A stretch of DNA of 64,000 bases from Thorsellia anophelis DSM 18579 (GCF_900111395.1 NZ_FOHV01000007.1:118621-182620), one strand, 5' to 3'; positions 30,460-40,630 are shown, numbered from the stretch's first letter. Notes: a model not told the origin generated them from the sequence alone. Translations and numbers: made by a program.

Positions 30460-31461
30460 ATGCAATCGATAACATTTGATATACAAGATTTAGATGAGAT
30501 TCAGTTTGAATTACCTATTGGTGTAGAGCAATTTACAACAGAGATTGAAGGACTTTACCTTTCTGGGTTACGTGCAGGGCAGAGAGATAAACCTACTTTA
30601 GTATTTATTCATGGGCAATATGCAGGCGCTGAAAGTTGGCTATTACAGCTTGGATGTGAAAAGCTCCAAGCGCATTATCATTTATTGGCATGGCACGCAC
30701 CAGGTTATGGGCAGAGTGAACATTGGTCGCATACCAATCCAAGTGCATTAAATTTTGTTTTGATGTTACGAGAATGGCTTATTACGCTTGTTGATAAACC
30801 CGTTGTCTTGGTTGGACATGGATTAGGTTCATTGATTGCGTGCGCCTATGCAGCTAGATTTCCTATGCAAGTAAGTGGTTTGCTACTAACAGCCCCAGCA
30901 ATTGGATATGCAAAAGCGGGCGTTTTTAGGAAAAAGCAAGGCAACCAAGATAATTACATGTTAAATACTTTTGGGTTGATGTCTTATGCAAAAGAAAGGT
31001 TGAATGATCTGATTGTGCCTAATTCAGATACGATAAGTGATGAAGATAGCGCTAGCTTTCGAGTTATGTTCAACTTACCAGCTGATGCACCACTTGAATT
31101 TTATTTAACAGGTGAAGATTGGCAAATGTGCGTAAGACGTATCTTAAAGAGTTTACTTGCTTTAAATGCCGAAGCCTTTGCAGGGACATCTTGGACTTTA
31201 ATGAATGAAGATATTGAAACGTATCGACACTATTTTCATGGTTATACGGAGGTTTGGGCTGGTGAATTTGACTTAATATCAAGGCAGCATGAAGCATACA
31301 GATTAGCTGTTCGGTATCATTCAAATTATGAATTATTTAAAGGAGTAGGACATCTATTCCAAATAGAAAACCCAACCTTATTTAATCATAATTTAATAGC
31401 ATATATGGCTAATAAAGAGAATGCTGAGCGAATCAAGCGCGAAGAAGAAGATAATTTTTAA
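30460..31461 (+). CDS. Alpha/beta-hydrolase fold protein lacking the nucleophile Ser
   Basis: 333 residues. Clear alpha/beta-hydrolase fold: oxyanion-type FIHGQYAGAESW after strand 3, WHAPGYGQSE, the nucleophile-elbow position in VLVGHGLGSLIA, and a C-terminal His298 in GVGHLFQ with an acidic EFDLIS before it. The elbow reads G-H-G-L-G, so the catalytic Ser is replaced by Gly121 (codon GGA). The protein is therefore either not a hydrolase, a pseudoenzyme, or uses another residue. A cap domain follows the elbow. No signal peptide. Function unknown; it forms a single-gene unit. Confidence 0.85.
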   Translation: MQSITFDIQDLDEIQFELPIGVEQFTTEIEGLYLSGLRAGQRDKPTLVFIHGQYAGAESWLLQLGCEKLQAHYHLLAWHAPGYGQSEHWSHTNPSALNFVLMLREWLITLVDKPVVLVGHGLGSLIACAYAARFPMQVSGLLLTAPAIGYAKAGVFRKKQGNQDNYMLNTFGLMSYAKERLNDLIVPNSDTISDEDSASFRVMFNLPADAPLEFYLTGEDWQMCVRRILKSLLALNAEAFAGTSWTLMNEDIETYRHYFHGYTEVWAGEFDLISRQHEAYRLAVRYHSNYELFKGVGHLFQIENPTLFNHNLIAYMANKENAERIKREEEDNF

Positions 31462-31933
31462 CACTACTTAAATTTATTAACCTTATTACTTTAATTATCT
31501 AGTGGTTTGTATGCGCCTTGGAGTTAGGATGTTTTGATATGTGAATGCTCTGATGGCGAATACTTGAAATATTAAGCGTGTTAATTTTATTTAAATTAAT
31601 CTAATCGAATATTGTCCGATATATCCTGTTTAATTACTAAGACATGAAGGCAAAATAATTACTGTAATGATAAATTGATTTTCTTAAGTCGTGCATAGCT
31701 GGCCAAAACTAGTGTTTTAGTAAACAATTTAGAAACGAATTTTAAGAGGTTCTCTAGCCATACCTAAAATATAGATTGTTAAATTTAGCAGAGAAAATAA
31801 TAAACATGCATGGAAAGAGTCTCAATGAAATTGAGATAGTGAGTCAATTTTTTAAATAAGTACTTGTTCTTAAACTCTATTTAATAGATGAAAATATTTA
31901 GTATCTAATTATCAAAATACAAAAGGAAAATTT
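31462..31933. other. Intergenic region upstream of the YdgA-like gene
   Basis: 472 bp of AT-rich sequence. No gene, repeat or terminator was recognised. Confidence 0.35.
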
Positions 31934-33394
31934 ATGTCAAAAAAAATGATTGTTTCGGGTGCAACGGTACTCATATTAGCAGGCATTTATGCTGGTGCAA
32001 CCTTTTACACTGGGAACCAAATCCAAAAACAAATGCCTGTAATGATTGAAAATGCCAATCTGTACCTTCAAGCAAAAAATATTCCTTATACACTTGTTGT
32101 AAGCGATGTGAAACAAGGTTTTTTTTCTAGCCAAGCTAAATTAACTTTGCAATCAGAACAAATGCCTGAACTTTCGTTCGATGTGACGACAAAAAATGGC
32201 CCACTGCCAGGTTTTAGTCAATTTGGCATGGTAGCGTTTGAAGCAACGTTAAATGATGATGCATCCCTTAAAGAAATTTTTGAAACGGCACAAGCCCCGA
32301 TATTAGTCACAGCTGATGGAAGAATTTCATTTGCTGGCGATCTGAATATGGGGATTGCTATCTCACCTTTAGGTAAATCAATTGGGATGAATGAGTTAGA
32401 TATTAATTCAGATAAAATCACATTGGCAATTGATTATCAAAAAAATAATACATTTACTTGGCAGGCTAGTACACCTAAATTATCGCTTACTCAGCTTATA
32501 AATCGTGTTCAAAGTAGTTTAGTATTAGAAGGCATTACGCTATCAGGTGAAAATAAGCCTAATGCTTCTGGTTTAAATGATGTAGTACATTCAATTAAGC
32601 TTGATAAAGTTGATTTGATTAATGGCGCTGAGCCAAGATTCTCAGGTAAATTAGCAAATTTACAGGCGACTTCAACGCTGACCAGTAAAGATGAGCTTGC
32701 TGGTGCATCATATAAAATCGATGCTAAGGATATCAAATTTGGTAATATTGAGTTCAATGAACTGAATTTGCTTGCCGCCATTACCAATATGCCAGTATCA
32801 AGCCTAGCAGAGCAAAACCAGTTTGCTGCTTATTTTATGCCTATGATTTTAAATCAAGCAACCACTTTAAATGATGAAGCGGTTTTATCAACTCATCCGA
32901 AATTAGATATATCAAGTCTAGAAATGAGCAATCAAAAAGGACTTTTGGCAGGACAAGCAAGCGTAGAATTTAATGTTGCGAAGAAGCCTGAGGCAAGTAC
33001 CAGGAATGCAGAAGCCTTGCTTAAAGGTTTGCCTCTTTCATCAGCATTAATCGATGTAAAAGCAGATAAATCGTTTTTAACTGATTTCATAAGTCAATTT
33101 AATCAAATGAATCTAGGAATTGAAAAAGAGAAAGCTTTGAAAAGTGCAGAAGAAATGCTGGCAAGTATTCTTGAGATGTCTCAGCTATATGGCGGAATCT
33201 TAAATGCAAATGACACTCAAGTTACATTCAATTTATCCATCGAAAATGGAGTTGGTAAGCTTAATCAAGCGCCTTTGACTGAACAAAGAATGGGGCAATT
33301 ATTAGGGGTAATGTTTGCGCCTAGCCCGTTTAAAACAAAAGAAGTTGCGCCTATTACTGATGAAGATGTGAGCGATACACCTGCCGTTGAGTAA
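31934..33394 (+). CDS. ydgA: YdgA-like DUF945 protein
   Basis: 486 residues. One N-terminal membrane segment (about 5-24) is followed by a long periplasmic part. Features typical of the DUF945 (YdgA) family: the YTGNQIQKQMP motif after the membrane segment, a VSDVKQGFFSSQAKLTL-like block, and repeats of strand-rich units with a second GILNANDTQVTFNLSIENG near the C-terminus. The family is linked in E. coli to envelope and flagellar traits without a defined mechanism. The start has AAAAGGAAAATTT. A weak hairpin (33417-33433) follows. Confidence 0.85.
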   Translation: MSKKMIVSGATVLILAGIYAGATFYTGNQIQKQMPVMIENANLYLQAKNIPYTLVVSDVKQGFFSSQAKLTLQSEQMPELSFDVTTKNGPLPGFSQFGMVAFEATLNDDASLKEIFETAQAPILVTADGRISFAGDLNMGIAISPLGKSIGMNELDINSDKITLAIDYQKNNTFTWQASTPKLSLTQLINRVQSSLVLEGITLSGENKPNASGLNDVVHSIKLDKVDLINGAEPRFSGKLANLQATSTLTSKDELAGASYKIDAKDIKFGNIEFNELNLLAAITNMPVSSLAEQNQFAAYFMPMILNQATTLNDEAVLSTHPKLDISSLEMSNQKGLLAGQASVEFNVAKKPEASTRNAEALLKGLPLSSALIDVKADKSFLTDFISQFNQMNLGIEKEKALKSAEEMLASILEMSQLYGGILNANDTQVTFNLSIENGVGKLNQAPLTEQRMGQLLGVMFAPSPFKTKEVAPITDEDVSDTPAVE

Positions 33395-33654
33395 TAGTAT
33401 TCATTTTAATTAGATGAGCCAATAACGTTGGCTTGTCTTATTTATCATAAAGTTTTTTATTTTATAACAATAATATATTCTCTTAGCTGAAATCCTCTTA
33501 GTTTAGGGAGGATTTAATCGCTACTTAGTGCTAAATTGGATTGAGTATTTGCAGGGTAGGACACTTTTTAATGCTTAGTTAATGCAGCAAAATGATTTAA
33601 TATGACTTAAACTTGGCGTTTAGCCCAAATCTAAAGATGACAAAGGAAAGTGCT

Positions 33655-34608
33655 ATGCAAATTATATTTTATCATCCAACCGCTGATTTTTTACGTTGGC
33701 AAGCAGCGCTTAAGGCGCATTTACCCCATGTTGTACTTCATAATTATAAACAACTCCCAGATAATATTGTACTAGATGAAATTCAATATGCGCTTGTTTG
33801 GGCACCTCCTGTTGAAATGCTCCAACAATTTAAGCAACTTAAAGGTATTTTCGTTTTAGGCGCTGGTGTTGATGCGCTTTTATCAAAAGCCGCCCTCGAC
33901 CCTGATTATTTACCAGAATCTGTACCAGTTATGCGTATAGAAGATGGGGGAATGTCTGAGCAGATGATAGAGTATGCTTTAAGCCGTGTATTTCACTATT
34001 TTAGGCGATTTGATGAGTACGAGAGATTACAAAGACAAGGTCAATGGCAACCTCTTGAGTCTTTTGAGTATGAAACCTTTAACATTGGTATTTTGGGAGC
34101 TGGCATCCTTGGCCAAGCTGTTGCTACTGCTTTAGTGTCTCATGGTTTTAAAGTTAAATTATATAGCAGGACACAAAAGCAATTTAATTCAATCGATCAT
34201 TTTGCAGGTAGTGAGCAGTTGCCTGCGTTTTTATCTGGTACAAAACTATTGATTAATTTATTACCTAATACACCAAAGACTCAAGGTATGATTAATTCTC
34301 AGTTACTCAGTCAGTTAGAAACAGGAGCTTACTTAATTAATCTAGCTAGAGGCGCACATGTTATTGAACCAGATTTATTGATAATGATTGAATCAGGGCA
34401 AATTGCAGGGGCAAGTCTTGATGTATTTGTTAAAGAGCCTTTAGAATGTAATCACCCTTTTTGGCGAAACGACAGAATCTTTATCACACCACATATCGCA
34501 GCAGTAACAAAACTAGATGAAGCGGTTTCTCAGATTGTGAATAATATAGGTGCAATCGAAAAAAATGCGCCTGTAACAGGGTTAGTGAACAGGCAACTAG
34601 GCTACTAA
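33655..34608 (+). CDS. ghrA: Glyoxylate/hydroxypyruvate reductase A
   Basis: 317 residues from the ATG at 33655 (MQIIFYHPT), which matches the GhrA N-terminus and has AAAGGAAAG upstream; the frame extends 14 codons further without support. It is a D-2-hydroxyacid dehydrogenase with the Rossmann motif GILGAGILGQAV, INLARGAHVIEPDLL with the catalytic-Arg region, and ITPHIAAVT with the catalytic His. It reduces glyoxylate and hydroxypyruvate using NADPH. Length fits the family (312). Confidence 0.94.
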   Translation: MQIIFYHPTADFLRWQAALKAHLPHVVLHNYKQLPDNIVLDEIQYALVWAPPVEMLQQFKQLKGIFVLGAGVDALLSKAALDPDYLPESVPVMRIEDGGMSEQMIEYALSRVFHYFRRFDEYERLQRQGQWQPLESFEYETFNIGILGAGILGQAVATALVSHGFKVKLYSRTQKQFNSIDHFAGSEQLPAFLSGTKLLINLLPNTPKTQGMINSQLLSQLETGAYLINLARGAHVIEPDLLIMIESGQIAGASLDVFVKEPLECNHPFWRNDRIFITPHIAAVTKLDEAVSQIVNNIGAIEKNAPVTGLVNRQLGY

Positions 34609-34873
34609 TTTTTAAAGGTACTGCCCTGTTTATTTATTACCCTAGTCACGTATCTTTTTGGGTATATCAATTGTATCTTCTTAAATAAGTATGTTTTTTG
34701 ATATCTAAAATGATGGATCTATACTAGGTATTTTTGTTAGAGCATGGATAGGCATAAAACTTCACAGCCTGATATTGATCAGTTTTCAATCGATTCCTAG
34801 TATCTCATTATGCGATAGCGCTTGAGGATTTTTGTGTGTTTTTTACACCATACTGGTGAGTCGATTGGAAAAA

Positions 34874-35545
34874 ATGAAAAAAATAATCTATTGCGTTTTA
34901 ATGTTGCTAACTTTATCACAGTCTGCTTTAGCAGAAAGTGCTTATGAATTAGGCAACCCTCTTTTTGTCAAAATTAAAATAACAGATGTGTATCATCCTT
35001 TATTAATTGATGCTGATAAAAATTTGGTCATAAAGGACTTTTTGCAGCATCTTTCTATTGAGGGGGCTTATTACACGCCCAAAGAAATCGAGGGCGTGAC
35101 CCAGAAATCATCTTTATACTTTGAACGAGATATTACAACAGGGATAGGATTCGATAAAAAAGTGACCCAAATTACGGTACCTAATCAGCCCGTTACTATT
35201 ATCAATAGATCAAATCATGAGGTGATATTAAGCATTCCGAGTACGGTTGATCAATACTGGGTAGCGAATATCCTTACCCTTGAACTGAGTAATAAAGATT
35301 TGCTCAGAACGCTACTTAAAGATGATGAGGTTGATTATCTTTGTTTGGATGGTTACTTACCAAGTGTATTGCTCCGGAGTGAAAATTTATCTCTAGAATC
35401 AATGGATATTGACTTTAATATAGGAAAATGTTTCCATACACCCATTACCTTCAAATTCGTAGTGAGTATTGCTGATAGCATAGAACAATTATCTCAAAAT
35501 ATGCCTGACGATAAGATTGCAGATGAAAAAAAGAAGCGACTTTAG
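34874..35545 (+). CDS. Secreted protein of unknown function, N-terminal part (frame changes at an A7 run)
   Basis: The frame from the ATG at 34874 begins MKKIIYCVLMLLTLSQSALA, a clear signal peptide, and runs to a TAG at 35543-35545 (223 residues). The final codons are suspect: at 35526-35532 there are seven A residues, and shifting to the -1 frame there continues smoothly into 196 further residues up to 36123. The heptamer A AAA AAG at 35527-35533 lies exactly in the phase needed for -1 slippage. The mature part is strand-rich with two Cys (YLCLDGY, GKCFHT). No family recognised. The full protein would be about 416 residues and periplasmic. Confidence 0.7.
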   Translation: MKKIIYCVLMLLTLSQSALAESAYELGNPLFVKIKITDVYHPLLIDADKNLVIKDFLQHLSIEGAYYTPKEIEGVTQKSSLYFERDITTGIGFDKKVTQITVPNQPVTIINRSNHEVILSIPSTVDQYWVANILTLELSNKDLLRTLLKDDEVDYLCLDGYLPSVLLRSENLSLESMDIDFNIGKCFHTPITFKFVVSIADSIEQLSQNMPDDKIADEKKKRL

Positions 35546-36123
35546 CAAATTTTGTTAATCGTCTAAATGCTTATCAATACCGACCATTTAAGATAGTGTC
35601 AGACATTCCTTTATTAAATGGATTATTTGGTTTTGAATATGATAGATTCAGTTTAGAGCCGATCACGCTTAATGAGCAAAGTAAAACAACAACATTACTT
35701 GGTCGCTATGAAAAAAAAGGCGAGTTCACTGGTATTCAAGCTAAAGGCTATTTGCAAGACTATTTTGGCGTGACAAGTGAAACGCAAGCTAAAAGGCAAA
35801 ATATTGAAATCCTACGCATCGAAAATATGATGCCGGGTGAATGGATTGAAATTCATACTCTATTTTTTAGAGATAGACTCATCGATTTTAAAGCATTTAG
35901 CTCAAGACTATGTGGTGTTGAATCAAAACGTCAGATCTCAAACTTGAGCAATTATGAACTGAAAACAATACTAACCATATCAGAACTTGGTAAGCTTCCT
36001 CAAGAGCATTGTCAACAGATACGAGATAGCATTTCTAAGCTTAGCTCCATGCCCGATAAACAATTAGAAAATCAGATGTTATTGCTGAAGCATGATATCG
36101 AGACATCTACGATTGAGGAGTAA
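35533..36123 (+). CDS. C-terminal part of the split secreted protein
   Basis: The -1 frame from 35533 reads EATLANFVNRLNAYQYRPFK, then IVSDIPLLNGLFGFEYD and on to a TAA at 36121-36123. The nominal start would be a GTG at 35596, but the preceding residues look just as protein-like and no ribosome site precedes the GTG. I therefore take it as the second half of the 34874 gene, joined by frameshifting or broken by loss of one A. It has two further Cys residues (SRLCGVES, EHCQQIR) and a helical end. No family recognised. Confidence 0.65.
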   Translation, partial: EATLANFVNRLNAYQYRPFKIVSDIPLLNGLFGFEYDRFSLEPITLNEQSKTTTLLGRYEKKGEFTGIQAKGYLQDYFGVTSETQAKRQNIEILRIENMMPGEWIEIHTLFFRDRLIDFKAFSSRLCGVESKRQISNLSNYELKTILTISELGKLPQEHCQQIRDSISKLSSMPDKQLENQMLLLKHDIETSTIEE

Positions 36124-36524
36124 GTGATCATATTTTTCGAGTGCATTTTGCTTGGAAAGGTAAGTGGGCGAATGATTGAATGCCAAGCATATTTTAAATT
36201 ATTGATATTAAATTGTTTTATTTTTTGTGCCTTGTCATTGTGGCTTTAGTCGGGTATACTGAATCATTATTTTAAATATTTTCTTTAAAAATAATAAGTT
36301 AAAAAATACGTATTTCTACTCTCAAGCTATTTCTAAGTTACTTATACAGTAGTGGCTCTGGACGTTAGCTTTCATCTTTGCTGCACAAATCGTGTTCGCA
36401 TACTCATGTGCTTATTAGCATATCGTAATTCAGTTGTTAAAATTTTTCTTATCCGAGTTAATTTTTTGATAGCTGTTTGCACCAAGCATTCTTAATGCGA
36501 TGTTTAAAAAAGAACGGAGGACGC
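36124..36524. other. Intergenic region upstream of the BCCT transporter
   Basis: 401 bp. The open frame of the transporter extends 16 codons into it without support. No repeat or terminator was recognised. Confidence 0.35.
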
Positions 36525-38525
36525 ATGACAGTCATAGATTCACAATTTACTCGTCTATATAGATCATTTATAGGCTACTTTAATCTCAATCCATTTATCT
36601 TTATTACTGCTAACTTAAGTATCATTACCTTGGTCCTTAGCAGTATTTTTTACCAATCAACCCTACAGCGTGTGTTTGGTAAGATACAAAACTGGGTATT
36701 AAATGATGCAGGTTGGTTCTATGTCTTTAGTGTCGCTGCGATTTTACTTTCAGTGATCATTTTAGCAGTTAGTCGACTTGGAGAAATTAAGTTAGGACTT
36801 GATCACGATAGTCCTGATTACACTAAAACCACTTGGTTTGCTATGTTGTTTTCAACGGGCATGGGAATTGGATTGATGTTTTTTGGTGTTGCTGAGCCTC
36901 TGATTCATTTTATGACTCCGCCTATTGGAGAGGGAAGTAATGTACAGGCCGCAAAAGAGGCCATGAAAATTACATTTTTCCATTGGGGGTTACATGCATG
37001 GGCTATCTATGCAATTGTTGGTATTATATTGGCCTTTTTTAGCTTTCGTCATAATTTACCTTTAAGCTTGAGATCAGCGCTATATCCTTTCATCAAAGAT
37101 AGAATCTATGGTCCAATTGGTGATTGTGTGGATCTATTCGCATTAGTCGGAACTTTATTTGGTATTGCGACCTCTTTAGGATTCGGAGTTGCACAAATTA
37201 ATAGTGGTCTTAATTTTTTATTTAACTTACCTGAAACTGAGTGGGTCCAGATTATTTTAATTATTATCGCTATGGGACTAGCCACTATCTCAGTAACAAC
37301 AGGTCTGGATAAAGGCATTAAATTTTTGTCTCAAGCGAATTTAATCTTGGCTGTGATTCTCATGGTTGCTGTATTAATTGCAGGCCCAACGACTTTTTTA
37401 TTCAAAACTTTTTTGCAAAATTCAGGTGCCTATTTATCTGAAATTGTGGATAAAACCTTTAATATGTATGCGTATGAGCCAAATGATTGGATTGGTGGCT
37501 GGACGCTATTTTATTGGGGCTGGTGGTTATCGTGGTCTCCTTTTGTTGGACTTTTTATTGCGCGTATTTCTAAAGGACGGACGATAAGGGAATTTGTCTT
37601 TGGCGTTTTATTCATTCCAACTGGGTTTACATTTTTATGGATGACTATTTTTGGTAATTCAGCGATTGATTTGGTGCTTAATCAAGGTGCAGATACTCTA
37701 GCACAACTTGCAACTGATAATGCACCGGTAGCGCTTTTTGCATTTTTTGATTATTTACCTGCCTCAACACTATTTTCAATTCTAGCATTAGTGATGGTGA
37801 TTGTCTTTTTTGTTACCTCCGCAGATTCTGGCGCTTTGGTGATTGATATGCTTGCCTCTGGGAAAAAATCACACTCACCAGCAGTTCAACGAGCGTATTG
37901 GTCTATTCTCATTGGTATTGTTGCGATTGCATTATTAGCAACAGGAGGCTTACAAGCCATGCAGGCAGTTACCATTGCAAGTGCTTTTCCATTTACCTTG
38001 ATTTTACTCATCTCAATTATGGGGCTGTTTAAGGCCTTAAAAGTAGATGCAACGAAACAAGCATTAAGATATCAAATGCTTAATACTGCATCAAGTGGAA
38101 ATGAAACCCGTCTATCTTGGCAAAAAAGAATGCGAACATTAACTACTTTTGCTAGGCGTAGTCATGTTGAGCGCTTTTTAGACGAAGTGGTTGAGCCTGC
38201 ATTCGAACTAGTCTGTGATGAATGGAAAAAACAAGGGATACAGACCGTTATCACTAGAGGCGAAGAAAAAAGCATTAAGTTAGAAGTGCAGCATGGCTCG
38301 GAAATGGATTTTATCTATGAAATTGTGCCAAATGCTTATATCAAGCCTGATTTTGCTCAAGATAGTGCAGAACAGGGGGACAATGCTAAATACTTTAGAG
38401 CGGATGTTTATCTGAGAGAAGGAGGACAAAATTATGATGTGATGGGATGGCACCGTGATGAAGTCATTAGTGATATTATTGAACAGTATGAAAGGCATTT
38501 ACATTTTCTACATTTATTACGGTAA
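36525..38525 (+). CDS. betT: BCCT-family betaine/choline transporter (BetT-like)
   Basis: 666 residues from the ATG at 36525, which has a strong CGGAGG site 4 bases upstream. About 12 membrane helices fill residues 15-505. BCCT signatures: GMGIGLMFFGVAEP in helix 3 and the Trp-rich WGWWLSWSPFVGLFIARISKGRT in helix 8. A cytoplasmic C-terminal domain of about 150 residues follows, as in BetT of E. coli (677 residues), where it tunes activity to osmolarity. Uptake is driven by proton or sodium gradient. The substrate (choline, betaine or carnitine) is not fixed by sequence. No bet oxidation genes adjoin. Confidence 0.9.
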   Translation: MTVIDSQFTRLYRSFIGYFNLNPFIFITANLSIITLVLSSIFYQSTLQRVFGKIQNWVLNDAGWFYVFSVAAILLSVIILAVSRLGEIKLGLDHDSPDYTKTTWFAMLFSTGMGIGLMFFGVAEPLIHFMTPPIGEGSNVQAAKEAMKITFFHWGLHAWAIYAIVGIILAFFSFRHNLPLSLRSALYPFIKDRIYGPIGDCVDLFALVGTLFGIATSLGFGVAQINSGLNFLFNLPETEWVQIILIIIAMGLATISVTTGLDKGIKFLSQANLILAVILMVAVLIAGPTTFLFKTFLQNSGAYLSEIVDKTFNMYAYEPNDWIGGWTLFYWGWWLSWSPFVGLFIARISKGRTIREFVFGVLFIPTGFTFLWMTIFGNSAIDLVLNQGADTLAQLATDNAPVALFAFFDYLPASTLFSILALVMVIVFFVTSADSGALVIDMLASGKKSHSPAVQRAYWSILIGIVAIALLATGGLQAMQAVTIASAFPFTLILLISIMGLFKALKVDATKQALRYQMLNTASSGNETRLSWQKRMRTLTTFARRSHVERFLDEVVEPAFELVCDEWKKQGIQTVITRGEEKSIKLEVQHGSEMDFIYEIVPNAYIKPDFAQDSAEQGDNAKYFRADVYLREGGQNYDVMGWHRDEVISDIIEQYERHLHFLHLLR

Positions 38526-38808
38526 ATCTTGAGTCGAATAGACAGTTATCTTAACTTGGCTGATATTTAAGTCAGCCTGAACTGTTTTGGCGATAGCGTT
38601 TAATGAAGACTTATTGATGATGATTAATCTATGCAGTCTATTAATCTGTATACTACATTTTTGTAGAACTTCTGATGAGTGATGTCTATACTCTTTAATC
38701 ACTCGACAAATATTGTTTTCAATCCACGAATAATCAATCAATTGTATTTTTTAAGGTGTTGATTGATTTGTCAGTGGGTGTGTTATGCTGAGTCAATAAG
38801 GAATACAG

Positions 38809-39714
38809 ATGAATATTATGACTGCTGAGCAGGCAATTTTAAAACGCTCAATTCGATTCACTATTATTTTAGCCTCTTTGGGAATTAGTTTTGGTTTGGT
38901 GTCGGGCTCACTTGCCATTGTTTTTGATGGGATGTTTTCTGCAGTTGACGCAGGAATGTGTAGTTTAGCTTTTTTGGTATCAAAAATTTTAGCTCAGCCC
39001 GATAATCGCAAGTTTCAATATGGATTTTGGCACCTAGAGCCACTGGTACTAGCATTTAATGGCAGCATATTAACTTTCATTTGTATCTATGCATTTATTG
39101 GGGCTATTTTAGATATTATGGCAGGGGGACGAGATTTAACGCTTGGCTTTGCCATGATCTACTCGGCGGCTGTTAGTTTTATGGCATTTTGGATTTATGC
39201 TAAACATAAACGTTTAAATAGAAAAATTGAGTCTGATCTAGTGGCACTAGATACACAAAGTTGGTTTATGGCTGCAAGTATTAGTGCATCACTGCTTGTT
39301 GCATTTACGTTAGCCTTGATTCTACAGCAAACTCAATATGCATATTTAAGTCGTTATATGGACTCAGGCGTGCTGCTAGTATTGATCGTTTGGTTAATCC
39401 CAAAACCAATTAAAATGGCAACTGCAGCGATAAAAGAGGTGCTGCAAATGACGCCTGAAAGTTTAAATAATTCAGTGACTAGTTTAATGGAACGACTTAA
39501 ACTAGGTTATGGATTTAAGCATTATCGATTTTATGCAACTCAAATTGGCCGAGGTATGTTTATCGAAATTCATGTAGTGGTAGACGGTGAGCTAGCCCAA
39601 AAAGGAGTCGCTTATTTTGATGAAATCAGGCAGGCGATCAGTGATGAATTAGGTGACAACGATGGAGAGATGTGGTTCACAGTTTCATTCACCTGTGATG
39701 AAAAATGGATATAA
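38809..39714 (+). CDS. Cation diffusion facilitator family transporter
   Basis: 301 residues. About five to six membrane helices lie in residues 15-205, then a cytoplasmic domain. The first metal-site motif is FDGMFSAVDAG (D-x-x-x-x-D type) in helix 2; the second site region is ALDTQSWFMAA. Both lack the usual His (HxxxD), which places it away from the zinc ZitB group and nearer to uncharacterised or iron/manganese-type CDF members. It exports divalent cations from the cytoplasm; the metal is not predictable by eye. The start has AAGGAATACAG. Confidence 0.85.
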   Translation: MNIMTAEQAILKRSIRFTIILASLGISFGLVSGSLAIVFDGMFSAVDAGMCSLAFLVSKILAQPDNRKFQYGFWHLEPLVLAFNGSILTFICIYAFIGAILDIMAGGRDLTLGFAMIYSAAVSFMAFWIYAKHKRLNRKIESDLVALDTQSWFMAASISASLLVAFTLALILQQTQYAYLSRYMDSGVLLVLIVWLIPKPIKMATAAIKEVLQMTPESLNNSVTSLMERLKLGYGFKHYRFYATQIGRGMFIEIHVVVDGELAQKGVAYFDEIRQAISDELGDNDGEMWFTVSFTCDEKWI

Positions 39715-40219
39715 GCACTTTGTATGCTATATTTAATCTGATTACTTGATATTCCCTTATTGGAAACGTCTAAGTAGGTTAAATTCAGTACGATATGTCT
39801 ATATTTTAATCTCTTGCTAAATGAATGTTAAAATATTTAAAATTGTTAACTGAAATGACTTCACTTTTAGTCAATTAAGACTTAATATTGAATGAGAATT
39901 TGTAAGTCACTTAGCTATATTACTAGATTAACAAATAACTTTAATTGTATCGAATAAAAAACACCCTCGTCACTTTAGCGGCGGGGGTGTTTTTTATTGG
40001 TAAATCAAAGAAATGTTATAAATTATTTAATCATGAGATACGAATTACGACAGATATATTACCAGTGTTCTTTATGTTGCTAAGAAACTTGTTTGACCTA
40101 GGTATTTTATATGGTTGTGATTCATAAAGATTGTTAAGAGTAAGGGATACAAACTAAATTTAAATAGCGAAAAAACGCTTAAGAACTAAAATAGGTATGC
40201 TTAAGCATAGGAGAATATC
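39715..40219. other. CDF-rnk intergenic region
   Basis: 505 bp. A terminator-like hairpin lies at 39956-39998. The open frame across the hairpin is not a gene. Nothing else was recognised besides a presumed rnk promoter. Confidence 0.4.
39956..39998. terminator. Terminator-like hairpin between the CDF gene and rnk
   Basis: AAAAACACCC pairs with GGGTGTTTTT around a partly paired GC-rich loop, with A- and T-runs on both sides, so it could work in both directions. It lies 240 bp after the CDF stop, which leaves room for an unrecognised small transcript. Confidence 0.75.
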
Positions 40220-40630
40220 ATGGGCAAACCAACAATTATAATTAACGAGCTTGATGCTGAACGTTTAGATGCGCTGCTATCAAGCGCTGAATTTGTAAAT
40301 AGTCCAATCGCAAATGCCTTGAATGCTGAATTAGATAGAGCTGATATTGTTTCACCTATAGACGTTCCAGCAAATGTGGTGAGCATGAATAGCCAAATCG
40401 AATTTTTAGATATGAACAGTGGTGAAACGTTCATTCGTACGCTGGTTTATCCTGCTTCGGTTAAAGATCGTGCAGAGCATATTTCGGTTATGGCACCGAT
40501 AGGCGCTGCGCTATTAGGGTTAGCGGTAGGGGATGAAATGACCTGGACACTTCCTAATGGTACCGCAAGTAAAATCAAGGTTGTGTCGATTTTATACCAA
40601 CCAGAAGCGGCTGGTGAATTACATCGATAA
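40220..40630 (+). CDS. rnk: Nucleoside diphosphate kinase regulator Rnk
   Basis: 136 residues, the length of E. coli Rnk. An N-terminal coiled-coil-like helical segment (LDAERLDALLSSAEF) precedes a GreA/GreB C-terminal-like domain (residues 50-130) with RTLVYPASV, ISVMAPIGAALLGLAVGD and NGTASKIKVVSILYQPEAAG. Rnk binds RNA polymerase at the GreA site region and affects nucleoside diphosphate kinase levels. The start has TAGGAGAATATC. Confidence 0.94.
   Translation: MGKPTIIINELDAERLDALLSSAEFVNSPIANALNAELDRADIVSPIDVPANVVSMNSQIEFLDMNSGETFIRTLVYPASVKDRAEHISVMAPIGAALLGLAVGDEMTWTLPNGTASKIKVVSILYQPEAAGELHR

Noticed and set aside
39945..40127. Forward 60-residue ORF with a hydrophobic start
   Set aside because: It spans the terminator-like hairpin and its apparent hydrophobic residues come from the hairpin bases; no ribosome site.
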